A stretch of DNA of 20,791 nucleotides, from positions 1-20,791 of the forward strand of contig JAQYWI010000096.1 in assembly GCA_030145015.1 (NCBI GenBank). The letters run 5' to 3'. The notes below the pieces were generated by a model, which was given only the letters and a program-made list of their open reading frames with translations, did not search any database and had not been told where the DNA came from. The position numbers and the translations under genes are program-made. The DNA comes from Desulfobacterales bacterium (GTDB lineage: Bacteria > Desulfobacterota > Desulfobacteria > Desulfobacterales > JAHEIW01). Positions 14,211 through 20,791 of this stretch are shown piece after piece. How positions within the stretch are numbered: position 1 is the first letter of the stretch; each line of letters begins with the position of its first letter.

Positions 14211-15455
14211 ATGGCGAAAAAACAAAGAATGATTATCACATTGGTGGTGTGTTTAACCGCCATCGCTCTGGTCTTTTCCGGTCCGGTCTGGGCCAAGGCT
14301 GAAGGCGACACCATTGTCTTTGGTGCGGCGGTTTCTTTCACCGGAAAATACTCGACCAACGGCAAGCACACCAAAAACGGCTATGATCTGGTTGTCCAGC
14401 GCGTCAACGAAAAAGGCGGCGTCACGGTGGGCGGCAAAACCTATAAGATCGCCGTCAAATACTACGATGACGAATCCACGCCGGCCCGCGCCGGGCAGCT
14501 GGCCGACCGGCTGATCAAACAGGACGGCATCAAGTTCATCCTGGGCCCTTACGGTTCCGGTCCGACCGTAGCCATGGCACCCATCACCGAAAAATACAAG
14601 ATCCCGATGGTCGAAGGCAACGGCGCTTCACGCGCGCTGTTTAACAAGGGCTACAAGTATCTGTTTGCGGTGCTTTCCACCTCGGAGCAGTACCTGGCGG
14701 AATCCATCAACTTGCTGGCAGAACAATTCAAGGCAGCGGGCAAGGACCCGAAAACCGCCAAGATTGCCATTGCGGTTGAAAACGATCCGTTTTCCATGGA
14801 CATCCGCGCCGGGGTTATCGATGATGCCAAGCGCTGGGGCATGAAAGTCGTCATTGACGACAAGCTGCCCAAAGAACTGACCGACATGACGGCAACGCTG
14901 ACCAAGGTCAAGGCCTTGCGGCCCGATGCCCTGATCGTCTCCGGGCACTCCAAGGGGGCAGCGCTGGCGGTGCGCCAAACCGCCCAGATGAGGGTGGATG
15001 TGCCCATGCTGGCGATTACCCATTGTGAGGCCGCAGACGTGGTCGGCAAATTCGGCGGGGAAGCCAATTACACCTTGTGTGCCACTCAGTGGGCACCGAC
15101 CATGACCTACAAAGATGAGTGGTTCGGCTTTGCCGGTGATTACGCCAAAGACTTCGAAAAGGCATACGGCTACGTACCGCCTTACCAGGCGGCGGAATCA
15201 TCAGCAGCGGTCCTGGTCTATGTTGATGCCCTGCAGCGCGCCAATTCCTTTGATACCGAGAAGGTGCGCGACGCGCTGGCCGCAACCAAGCTCCAAACCT
15301 TCTACGGCTGGGTGGATTTTGACGACACCGGCAAAAACATTGCCAAGCCCATGGTGCTGCGCCAGGTCCAGAAAGGCAAGTACGTGCCGGTGGCGCCCAG
15401 CAAGTTTGCCGGCGGTGAGGTTATCTACCCCAAACCCATGTGGAAAGATCGCTAA
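14211..15455 (+). CDS. livK: Branched-chain-type (HAAT) ABC transporter periplasmic substrate-binding protein
   Basis: 414 residues. The N-terminus, MAKKQRM followed by a hydrophobic core and VWAKA, is a Sec signal peptide with cleavage near residue 30. The mature part is a type I periplasmic-binding fold (Peripla_BP_6): IVFGAAVSFTGKYSTNGKHT, then YYDDESTPARAGQLADRLI, FILGPYGSGPTVAMAPI and IPMVEGNGASRALF, which form the ligand cleft of this class. ATG 14211 is chosen for GGAGG (14197-14201) 9 bases upstream; ATG 14196 would add five residues and overlap that site. First gene of the five-gene transporter operon, followed by a hairpin. The ligand may be an amino acid, but many relatives bind aromatic or dicarboxylic acids, which would suit the neighbouring enzymes. 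Confidence 0.95.
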   Translation: MAKKQRMIITLVVCLTAIALVFSGPVWAKAEGDTIVFGAAVSFTGKYSTNGKHTKNGYDLVVQRVNEKGGVTVGGKTYKIAVKYYDDESTPARAGQLADRLIKQDGIKFILGPYGSGPTVAMAPITEKYKIPMVEGNGASRALFNKGYKYLFAVLSTSEQYLAESINLLAEQFKAAGKDPKTAKIAIAVENDPFSMDIRAGVIDDAKRWGMKVVIDDKLPKELTDMTATLTKVKALRPDALIVSGHSKGAALAVRQTAQMRVDVPMLAITHCEAADVVGKFGGEANYTLCATQWAPTMTYKDEWFGFAGDYAKDFEKAYGYVPPYQAAESSAAVLVYVDALQRANSFDTEKVRDALAATKLQTFYGWVDFDDTGKNIAKPMVLRQVQKGKYVPVAPSKFAGGEVIYPKPMWKDR

Positions 15456-15468
15456 ACCCATAAAACGG

Positions 15469-15503
15469 AAACCCGTTCCGGTGTTTAACGCCGGGACGGG
15501 TTT
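15469..15503 (+). terminator. Strong hairpin between livK and livH (attenuator or mRNA-stabilising)
   Basis: AAACCCGTTCCGGT (15469-15482) pairs with GCCGGGACGGGTTT (15490-15503) over 14 bp with two G-U pairs and a 7-base loop. No run of T follows, so it is more likely a partial terminator or a 3' stabiliser that raises binding-protein mRNA over that of the membrane genes. Confidence 0.6.
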
Positions 15504-15515
15504 AGTTATGCGGTT

Positions 15516-16415
15516 ATGGACAATCTCCAGATTTTATTCGCGGCCCCGATCTTCACCTTGCAGCTGCTCATCGATGGCATCCTGATCGGCTCCATCTTTG
15601 CGCTGGCCGCCTATGGCATGGCAATGGTGTGGGGTGTGATGAAGATCATTAACTTCGCCCAGGGGGAATTCGTCATCCTGGGCGGCTTCATCCTTTATTC
15701 TCTTACCCGGATCGGTCTCAACCCCTTTTTAGCCATACCGTTGGTACCGGTGGTGTTATTTGTTGTGGGCTGGGCCCTGTACCAAATTGTGATCGTGCGC
15801 ATCGTTGAAAAAGACCTCTTCATATCGATCCTGGCCACCTTCGGGATCGCCATCCTGCTGCAGCAGCTCATGAATCAGGTGTTCGGCGCCGATGTCCAAA
15901 CCGTCGACCCTGGACTGGGCACCTGGTTTTTGTTCGACAACGCCATAACGGTGCTTCAGATTAAAGTCGTCAGCTTCTTTGTCGCTGTTGTACTGGGCGC
16001 ATTGCTGGCATTATTCATGAAGAAGACGCGACTCGGGCAAGCCATTCGCGCTACATCCCAGGATGCCCGCGCCGCACGCATTCTGGGAGTCGATACCAAC
16101 AGGGTTTATGCGACAACATTTGCGGTAAACGCGGCCATCTGCGGTGCCGCCGGCGCCCTGGTGGTCATGACCTGGGTGATTCAACCATTTGCGGGACTGG
16201 CTTACACGATTCGTTCTTTTATGATCGTCATTATCGCCGGACTCGGTAATGTGGCCGGGGTGATTTTTGCCGGCTTGGGTCTGGGGGCCGCCGAGAACTT
16301 CGCCGGTTTTCTTTTAGGGGCTGAATTTCAGGCCGCGTTCATCTTTTCACTGCTGGTCGTCATTCTGGTCTGGCGCAACTTTGAGCTCAGGCTTCAGCGC
16401 GGGTATCTAAAATGA
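15516..16415 (+). CDS. livH: Branched-chain-type ABC transporter permease LivH
   Basis: 299-residue inner-membrane permease with about eight helices. The N-terminal QLLIDGILIGSIFALAAYGMAMVWGVMKIINFAQGEFVILGG is the hallmark start of LivH proteins, and AIRATSQDARAARILGVDTNRV (about residues 182 to 203) is the EAA-like cytoplasmic loop that contacts the ATPases. The glycine-rich IIAGLGNVAGVIFAGLGLGAAENF segment follows near the end. It starts 60 bases after livK, just past the hairpin, without a strong Shine-Dalgarno, and its stop overlaps the livM start as ATGA, indicating translational coupling. It forms the pore with LivM. Confidence 0.96.
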   Translation: MDNLQILFAAPIFTLQLLIDGILIGSIFALAAYGMAMVWGVMKIINFAQGEFVILGGFILYSLTRIGLNPFLAIPLVPVVLFVVGWALYQIVIVRIVEKDLFISILATFGIAILLQQLMNQVFGADVQTVDPGLGTWFLFDNAITVLQIKVVSFFVAVVLGALLALFMKKTRLGQAIRATSQDARAARILGVDTNRVYATTFAVNAAICGAAGALVVMTWVIQPFAGLAYTIRSFMIVIIAGLGNVAGVIFAGLGLGAAENFAGFLLGAEFQAAFIFSLLVVILVWRNFELRLQRGYLK

Positions 16416-17473
16416 ACATCACCGGACGAAAGCCTATACTTTACGGCATTATCCTCATCGTTTCCCTGATTGCGCCCTGGCTTATGCCCGCTTACCAAAC
16501 CCAGCTCGCGTTTTTATGGGTTATGGTTCTGTTTGCACTCACCTGGGATATCATTGGCGGGCAAATGGGCTATAATTCATTCGGCAACATCGTATTTTTC
16601 GGCCTGGGGATGTATACAACTGCGGTGGTACAACGCAATATGCACTTTAGCATCGAGGAATACGTCCATGTCGCCGGCCGGGTGGAAATGTTAACACCCG
16701 TGCAGTATCTGGAAGGATTGTTCCTCGGCATGGGCCTGGGGGCGGTAATTGCTGTTGCGGCGGCGGCGTTCCTGGGTGCCTGCATTCTGGCAATGGGAAT
16801 GCGCGGCCAATATTTCGGTATCTGTACCCTGGGGCTGGGCGTTGCCGCCGGTGAACTCGCCAACGGCTGGGAATATATCGGTGCCGGCTCCGGCCTGGTA
16901 ACCCCGGTTTTCCCGGATCAACTCGGACAGCGCGGCGCTTTTTTTTATTATATCTTTTTTGTGTTGGCAATCATTGCTTTTGTGACCCTCCGAAAGCTTT
17001 ATGCGGGGCGCTTCGGTCTGGCCATTAATGCGATTCGCGATGACGAAGACAAAGCTGAGGCCATGGGTATCTACACCACCCGGCACAAAATCGTTGCCTG
17101 GTGTATTTCGGCCTTTTTCCTTTCACTCACCGGCGGCGCTGCCGGTCATCTGATCGGCTTCATCGACCCCACCGAAGTGGCCTTTGCCGGCTCGACCTTC
17201 GGAGTCTGGATGATCTTAATGGCCATCCTCGGCGGCAAGGGAACCCTTTGGGGACCGGTGATCGGTGCGGTAATTTTTCACATTACCCAGGAGGTTTTCT
17301 GGACCTATCTTTTCGGCTGGCAAAGAGTGGCTCTGGGCGCACTCATTGTGGCCATTGTGGTGTTCTTCCCCGAGGGTATATTGGGCTGGGTGCGGGAGCG
17401 CTGGCCGGAGCGCTTTGGTTATCGCGTCGAGAAAAGTCAGGCTGTCAGCTCTTCCGGGGGAGGCGCGCTATGA
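16412..17473 (+). CDS. livM: Branched-chain-type ABC transporter permease LivM
   Basis: 353-residue permease with about nine helices, partner of LivH. Family marks are GGQMGYNSFGNIVFFGLGMYTTA near residue 50, RGQYFGICTLGLGVAAGEL, the cytoplasmic EAA-like loop AINAIRDDEDKAEAMGIYTTRHK, and the late GSTFGVWMILMAILGGKGTLWGPVIGA block. The insert HFSIEEYVHVAGRVEMLTPVQYLEG (about residues 72 to 96) between early helices is a somewhat long periplasmic loop. The start overlaps the livH stop (ATGA) and its own stop overlaps the livG start in the same way, so stoichiometric translation is expected. Confidence 0.96.
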   Translation: MNITGRKPILYGIILIVSLIAPWLMPAYQTQLAFLWVMVLFALTWDIIGGQMGYNSFGNIVFFGLGMYTTAVVQRNMHFSIEEYVHVAGRVEMLTPVQYLEGLFLGMGLGAVIAVAAAAFLGACILAMGMRGQYFGICTLGLGVAAGELANGWEYIGAGSGLVTPVFPDQLGQRGAFFYYIFFVLAIIAFVTLRKLYAGRFGLAINAIRDDEDKAEAMGIYTTRHKIVAWCISAFFLSLTGGAAGHLIGFIDPTEVAFAGSTFGVWMILMAILGGKGTLWGPVIGAVIFHITQEVFWTYLFGWQRVALGALIVAIVVFFPEGILGWVRERWPERFGYRVEKSQAVSSSGGGAL

Positions 17474-18216
17474 GTGAGCAGCAGCTGATGGTGGAAGGGG
17501 TCACCAAAAGATTCGGCGGCGTGGTCGCCAACGACAAGATCTCCCTGTCTGTTCCCACAGGCAGTATTATCGGCCTGATCGGCCCTAACGGTTCCGGCAA
17601 GACCACTTTGTTCAACTCGATTGTCGGGTACCACCCCGTCGAAGCGGGTTCCATTCGATTTGAAGGCCAGGAACTCACGGGTCTGCGCGTGCAGGCCATC
17701 GCGCGGCTGGGACTTCTTAGAACTTTCCAACAGACACGCATCTACGGAAAAATGACCTGCGTCGAAAATATGCAAATCAGTGTGCCGCACAGCAACGAAG
17801 GTCTGCGCACCATGTTTTCCGAATATCCGCAAGAGGTCACCCGCAAGGCCGAAAGTTTGCTGGAGTTCGTCGGGCTTTATGAAAAACGGTATCTCATGGC
17901 CGGCGATCTTTCGTTCGGCCAGCAGAAGCTTTTAGAGTTCGCCATGGCACTCATGAACGAACCCAAAATGCTGCTTCTGGACGAGCCCACGGCCGGCATC
18001 AACCCCACCCTGATCAATGGGTTGATCGAACGCTTGAAGCGCACCAATACCGATCTGGGAATCACGCTCTTCGTCATTGAGCATAACATGCGCGCCATTA
18101 TGAACCTGGCCGAATACATCTACTGTCTGGCCCACGGCGAGCTTTTAACCAGCGGTCCACCCGAACAGATTCAAAAGGATCAGCAGGTAATTGACGCTTA
18201 TCTCGGGGCGAAATGA
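17470..18216 (+). CDS. livG: Branched-chain-type ABC transporter ATPase LivG
   Basis: 248-residue nucleotide-binding subunit. Walker A is GPNGSGKT (38-45), the Q-loop is in LRTFQQTRIYGKMT, the signature is LSFGQQK (147-153, an LSxGQ variant common in LivG), Walker B is MLLLDEPTAG with E172, and the switch His is H205 in VIEHNM. The C-terminal LTSGPPEQIQKDQQVIDAYLG is the usual LivG tail. The ATG at 17470 overlaps the livM stop as ATGA; an open frame extending back to 17101 lies wholly inside livM and is a shadow. It energises uptake together with LivF. Confidence 0.96.
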   Translation: MSEQQLMVEGVTKRFGGVVANDKISLSVPTGSIIGLIGPNGSGKTTLFNSIVGYHPVEAGSIRFEGQELTGLRVQAIARLGLLRTFQQTRIYGKMTCVENMQISVPHSNEGLRTMFSEYPQEVTRKAESLLEFVGLYEKRYLMAGDLSFGQQKLLEFAMALMNEPKMLLLDEPTAGINPTLINGLIERLKRTNTDLGITLFVIEHNMRAIMNLAEYIYCLAHGELLTSGPPEQIQKDQQVIDAYLGAK

Positions 18217-19094
18217 TGACTCAAAATAATGAACCACCAGAAGGAAAAAGCCGCACCGTCGGCTACGGCCTGGGCCCCGTGGAAACTGTACTTTCGGTGG
18301 ATGAGGTCGAACGCCAGGCTGCCAACCTGGCCGCTGAAGGGCCAAGCCGGGAGCACTTGAGCGAACTTGTGGGGACAGAATCCCTGCTGACAATGCAGGG
18401 CTTGAAAGCCGGCTATGGTAAGATGGTCGTCTTACACGATTTTAATCTGCAGGTGGGGGCGGGACAATCGCTGTGCCTCATCGGCCCCAACGGGGCCGGC
18501 AAGTCCACCGCCCTGCACTCCATCTACGGTTTTACCAACATCACCGGCGGGACGATCAAGATACATGATAAAGACATCACCCGGCTGGGTCCCAACCAGA
18601 AACTCAAAACCGCAGGAATCGCCTACATTCTGCAGGACGCCTCTATTTTCCCCGACATGACCGTTGAAGAAAACATGGTCATGGGCGGCTATTTGATGGA
18701 CAAACAGGATCGGGCGCATGAAGCCGCCGAGAAGGTACTCGCAAAGTATCCGAGCCTGGCCGAACGTCGCAACCAGAATGCCGGCGTGCTGTCGGGAGGT
18801 GAAAGGCGGCTTTTAGAAATCTCGCGGGCCCTGATCATGGAACCTGAAGTTTTATTGGTCGATGAACCGTCTATCGGCCTGGAGCCGCGTTTCATTGAAA
18901 TGGTCTTCGAAATTCTGTACGATCTGCAGCACAATGAAGGCAAGACCATCGTCATGGTTGAACAAAATGCCAAAAAAGGGCTGGAATTTGCCGATATCGG
19001 CTACGTGCTGGTCTCCGGTCAGCTGGCCATGGCCGACAGCGGCGACGCGCTTCTGCAGAACCCCGAGGTCGGCCGCCTTTTTCTTGGCGGATAG
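18213..19094 (+). CDS. livF: Branched-chain-type ABC transporter ATPase LivF with N-terminal extension
   Basis: 293 residues, against about 235 for ordinary LivF. The core starts near residue 57 (SLLTMQGLKAGYGKMVVLHDF) and is complete: Walker A GPNGAGKS (91-98), Q-loop YILQDASIFPDMTV, signature LSGGERR (193-199), Walker B VLLVDEPSIGLEP with E218, and switch Q251 in VEQNA, where the usual His is Gln as in many LivF proteins. The first 56 residues are hydrophilic and acidic (VETVLSVDEVERQAANLAAE, then PSREHLSELVG) and belong to no domain I recognise. The start overlaps the livG stop (ATGATGA), and no alternative start with a ribosome site sits at the core boundary, so the extension is probably translated. 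Confidence 0.94.
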   Translation: MMTQNNEPPEGKSRTVGYGLGPVETVLSVDEVERQAANLAAEGPSREHLSELVGTESLLTMQGLKAGYGKMVVLHDFNLQVGAGQSLCLIGPNGAGKSTALHSIYGFTNITGGTIKIHDKDITRLGPNQKLKTAGIAYILQDASIFPDMTVEENMVMGGYLMDKQDRAHEAAEKVLAKYPSLAERRNQNAGVLSGGERRLLEISRALIMEPEVLLVDEPSIGLEPRFIEMVFEILYDLQHNEGKTIVMVEQNAKKGLEFADIGYVLVSGQLAMADSGDALLQNPEVGRLFLGG

Positions 19095-19155
19095 ACTTAT
19101 ACGCTTCAGGCGGGGCCATCATTTTTGCGCTGCTTTATCGCTCCTGCCCGCATAA

Positions 19156-19290
19156 ACCATAAATCCGAAACAAATCCGAATATCGAATGACCGAAATTCA
19201 AAATCTTTTTGAACATTTGAATTTTGAAAATTAAAGATTTGTTTCGGCCAATTTTATAAAATCAGGCGATATTCGCATTTCGAATTTTGT
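19156..19290. repeat. CGAAA-type palindromic repeat element, copy 2
   Basis: The left side, AATCCGAAACAAATCCGAAT through CGAAATTCAAAATC (about 19161-19204), and the right side, TTTGAATTTTGAAAA, GATTTGTTTCGG and GATATTCGCATTTCGAATTT (about 19217-19289), are imperfect reverse complements. It shares units with the element at 10255-10455 and fills the gap between the convergent livF and dehydrogenase genes. Confidence 0.7.
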
Positions 19291-19294
19291 CTTG

Positions 19295-19331
19295 AAAAAA
19301 AATAATGAATTAATTTGCAAAGATTAACTTC
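19295..19331 (-). terminator. Probable AT-rich intrinsic terminator of the dehydrogenase gene
   Basis: On the minus strand, GAA-g-TTAAT (19331-19323) pairs with ATTAATTC (19314-19307) across an 8-base loop, giving 8 bp with one bulge. Four bases later comes a run of eight T (19302-19295). It lies 21 bases after the stop codon. Confidence 0.5.
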
Positions 19332-19351
19332 CCCCGAAAAAGCAGCAAAAT

Positions 19352-20416
19352 TCAAATAGCTTCTTCAATCGCTTTTCCCAATTCCATCGTCGTTGCGCTG
19401 CCCCCCATATCCGGCGTCCGTAGTTTAGAGGTCTGCAGCACGGTTTCTATGGCTTTCTCGACGGCGGCCGCTGCTTGCGTGTGACCCAGATGATCCAGCA
19501 TCATCGCTCCCGACCATATCTGCGCAATGGGATTGGCAATACCCTGGCCGGCAATATCGGGAGCCGAGCCGTGTACCGGTTCGAACATGGAGGGATACGC
19601 GCGGGTCGGATTGATATTGGCCGACGGTGCGATTCCGATGGTGCCCGCGACGGCAGGACCCAAATCAGAGAGGATATCACCGAAAAGGTTGCTGCCCACG
19701 ACAACGTCGAACCAGTCGGGGTGCAGCACGAAGTTGGCCGTCAGAATATCGATGTGGTACTGATCGGCGCGAATGTCCGGATACTCACGGCCGATAGCGG
19801 CAAAGCGTTCGTCCCAGAAAGGCATGGTGTGGATGATACCGTTGGACTTGGTCGCCGAGGTAATATGTTTGGCTTCACGTGTTTTGGCGAGTTCAAATGC
19901 AAAACGCATGACCCGGTCGACACCGCTGCGCGTAAAAACCGATTCCTGCACAACGGTTTCAGCTTCAGTCCCGTTATAGAGACGCCCGCCGATTTCCGAA
20001 TATTCGCCTTCGTTGTTTTCCCGCACAATTAAAAAATCAATGTCCTCAGGTCCCCTTGCTTTTAAAGGTGAGACCATACCCTCCAGCATGCGGACCGGAC
20101 GCAGATTGATGCATTGCTGCATTTGCCGACGAATGGGAATCAGAAGCCCCCATAAAGAAACATGATCTGAAACGCCGGGAAATCCGACGGCGCCAAGAAA
20201 AATTGCATCATACCCGCGAAGCTGCTCGATTCCGTCTTCAGGCATCATGCGACCGGTGCGGGTATAGGTTTCACAGCTCCAGGCGAGTTCATCCCATTTG
20301 AAACGGATATCAAAACGACGCGCCGCCGCTTCAAGGACCCGGATGCCTTCCGGAACCACTTCTTTACCAATCCCATCGCCGGGAATCACGGCGATGGTGT
20401 AATTTTTTTTAGCCAT
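19352..20416 (-). CDS. Tartrate/D-malate/3-isopropylmalate-type NAD-dependent decarboxylating dehydrogenase
   Basis: 354-residue member of the beta-decarboxylating dehydrogenase family, which oxidises a 2-hydroxy-dicarboxylate and releases CO2. Start AVIPGDGIGKEV, substrate-loop VSDHVSLWGLLIPIRRQM (R97) and INLRPVRML (R107), VRENNEGEYS (R132, Y139), K190 in ATKSN, metal Asp D223, D247 and D251 (NLFGDILSDLGP), and NAD-site EPVHGSAPDIAGQGIANP are all present. The DHVSLWGLL loop favours the tartrate/D-malate dehydrogenase branch over LeuB or Icd, but the substrate is not settled. An excellent AAGGAGGAGG precedes the ATG. Monocistronic, convergent with liv. It might act on a malate-type intermediate of the nearby pathway. 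Confidence 0.93.
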   Translation of the reverse strand: MAKKNYTIAVIPGDGIGKEVVPEGIRVLEAAARRFDIRFKWDELAWSCETYTRTGRMMPEDGIEQLRGYDAIFLGAVGFPGVSDHVSLWGLLIPIRRQMQQCINLRPVRMLEGMVSPLKARGPEDIDFLIVRENNEGEYSEIGGRLYNGTEAETVVQESVFTRSGVDRVMRFAFELAKTREAKHITSATKSNGIIHTMPFWDERFAAIGREYPDIRADQYHIDILTANFVLHPDWFDVVVGSNLFGDILSDLGPAVAGTIGIAPSANINPTRAYPSMFEPVHGSAPDIAGQGIANPIAQIWSGAMMLDHLGHTQAAAAVEKAIETVLQTSKLRTPDMGGSATTMELGKAIEEAI

Positions 20417-20472
20417 TCCTCCTCCTTAAATAGGGTTGTCTGTCTTAAAAGTGCTACAAAAGTCGTAATAAC

Positions 20473-20645
20473 TATGGTTTCAGGTTTTCGGGTGTCAAGT
20501 GTCAATCCGATTGCATGCGTTATATTTGTTCGATTGGTTCGATTTAAGCCAACCAATTCAACCAATGAAACAAATAGAACTAATTTAACGGGTTCTTTAA
20601 CCCTGAACCCAAGAAACGTTACACTAGTTTACACCCGAAAACAAA
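20473..20645. repeat. Nested palindromic repeat upstream of the dehydrogenase gene
   Basis: The outer arms GTTTTCGGGTGT (20484-20495) and ACACCCGAAAAC (about 20631-20642) are perfectly complementary. The inner arms ATTTGTTCGATTGGTTCGAT (from 20524) and ACCAATTCAACCAATGAAAC (from 20552, running on to AAAT) also pair. A further small hairpin is GGGTTCTTTAACCC (20590-20603). A fourth repeat family; it touches the end of the partial MFS gene. Confidence 0.65.
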
Positions 20646-20651
20646 TGGCAC

Positions 20652-20791
20652 CTACCCCGTTTCAGGTTTTGTGGCTTTGCCCTCGGGCAGCAGCAAACAA
20701 AGGCCAAAGCATATGAGGGCGGCGATCAAAGCAATCCAGAACACCACTGAGACGCCTTTGGCAATCGCTTCCTGCAGAATGGTTCTGGCGT
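20652..20791 (-). CDS. Partial MFS transporter (C-terminal 45 residues), runs off the window
   Basis: Read on the minus strand from 20789, an uninterrupted frame ends at a TAG at 20652-20654. It encodes a short amphipathic stretch with EAIAKGVSVVFW, then a hydrophobic helix (IALIAALICFGLCLLLP) and a charged tail (EGKATKPETG). This is the ending of DHA2-type (EmrB/QacA-like) drug-efflux MFS proteins, which close with a G-x-x-x-VFW segment, a last helix and LPE. Only the tail is visible, so the assignment rests on pattern. The other two minus-strand frames are broken by stops or look non-coding. Confidence 0.6.
   Translation of the reverse strand, partial: ARTILQEAIAKGVSVVFWIALIAALICFGLCLLLPEGKATKPETG

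Noticed and set aside
14628..15067. Reverse-strand open frames inside livK.
   Set aside because: Antisense to a strongly conserved substrate-binding protein; no ribosome site or domain.
17101..17469. Extension of the LivG frame upstream of ATG 17470.
   Set aside because: Entirely within livM in another frame; the ATGA overlap gives the right start and the usual length.
19475..20032. + strand open frame of 185 codons opposite the dehydrogenase gene.
   Set aside because: Antisense shadow of a gene with every catalytic motif intact.

Overview
The window reads like a chromosomal segment of a moderate-GC, anaerobic, Gram-negative bacterium, most plausibly a Desulfobacterota (Desulfobacterales-like) sulfate reducer. 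This is inferred from gene style: an acetyl-CoA hydrolase/transferase fused to a GNAT domain, a small DRR-repeat protein, a fumarate reductase/succinate dehydrogenase-type complex inside a catabolic cluster, a complete branched-chain-type (HAAT) ABC transporter, and several families of palindromic intergenic repeats. No RNA gene, CRISPR array, transposase or phage gene was seen.

Layout. (1) 1-1340: small + strand genes, namely a DRR-repeat microprotein, an ABM-like dimeric alpha/beta-barrel protein and a PilZ protein, with two probable terminators. (2) 1574-4571 (+): a structured leader, a stand-alone receiver, a GAF protein, and a CoA hydrolase/transferase-GNAT fusion whose usual catalytic Glu position appears to hold Pro. 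(3) 12304 down to 4584 (-): CoA ester lyase, a cytochrome-b anchor that looks like a fused duplication, the flavoprotein and Fe-S subunits of a succinate dehydrogenase/fumarate reductase-type enzyme, an MmgE/PrpD protein and an MFS transporter. A probable promoter and a perfect 17-bp palindrome precede the lyase. (4) 12623-13918 (+): a divergent DUF401 permease. (5) 14211-19094 (+): a livKHMGF operon, with a hairpin after livK, ATGA overlaps between the later genes, and an unusual N-terminal extension on LivF. (6) 20416-19352 (-): a tartrate/D-malate/isopropylmalate-type decarboxylating dehydrogenase. (7) Right edge (-): the C-terminal tail of a probable second MFS transporter.

How the genes may work together (inference). 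The minus-strand cluster has the parts to oxidise or reduce a dicarboxylate at its C-C bond (SdhAB plus anchor), hydrate, dehydrate or decarboxylate an unsaturated acid (MmgE/PrpD) and cleave a malyl- or citramalyl-type CoA ester (CoA lyase). The nearby dehydrogenase could decarboxylate a 2-hydroxy-dicarboxylate, and three transporters lie close by. This points to catabolism of a substituted C4-C6 di- or tricarboxylate, such as methylsuccinate/citramalate, itaconate or tricarballylate. The exact substrate cannot be read from the sequence. A further striking feature is that every spacer longer than a few bases in this cluster carries a palindromic repeat, from several different families.
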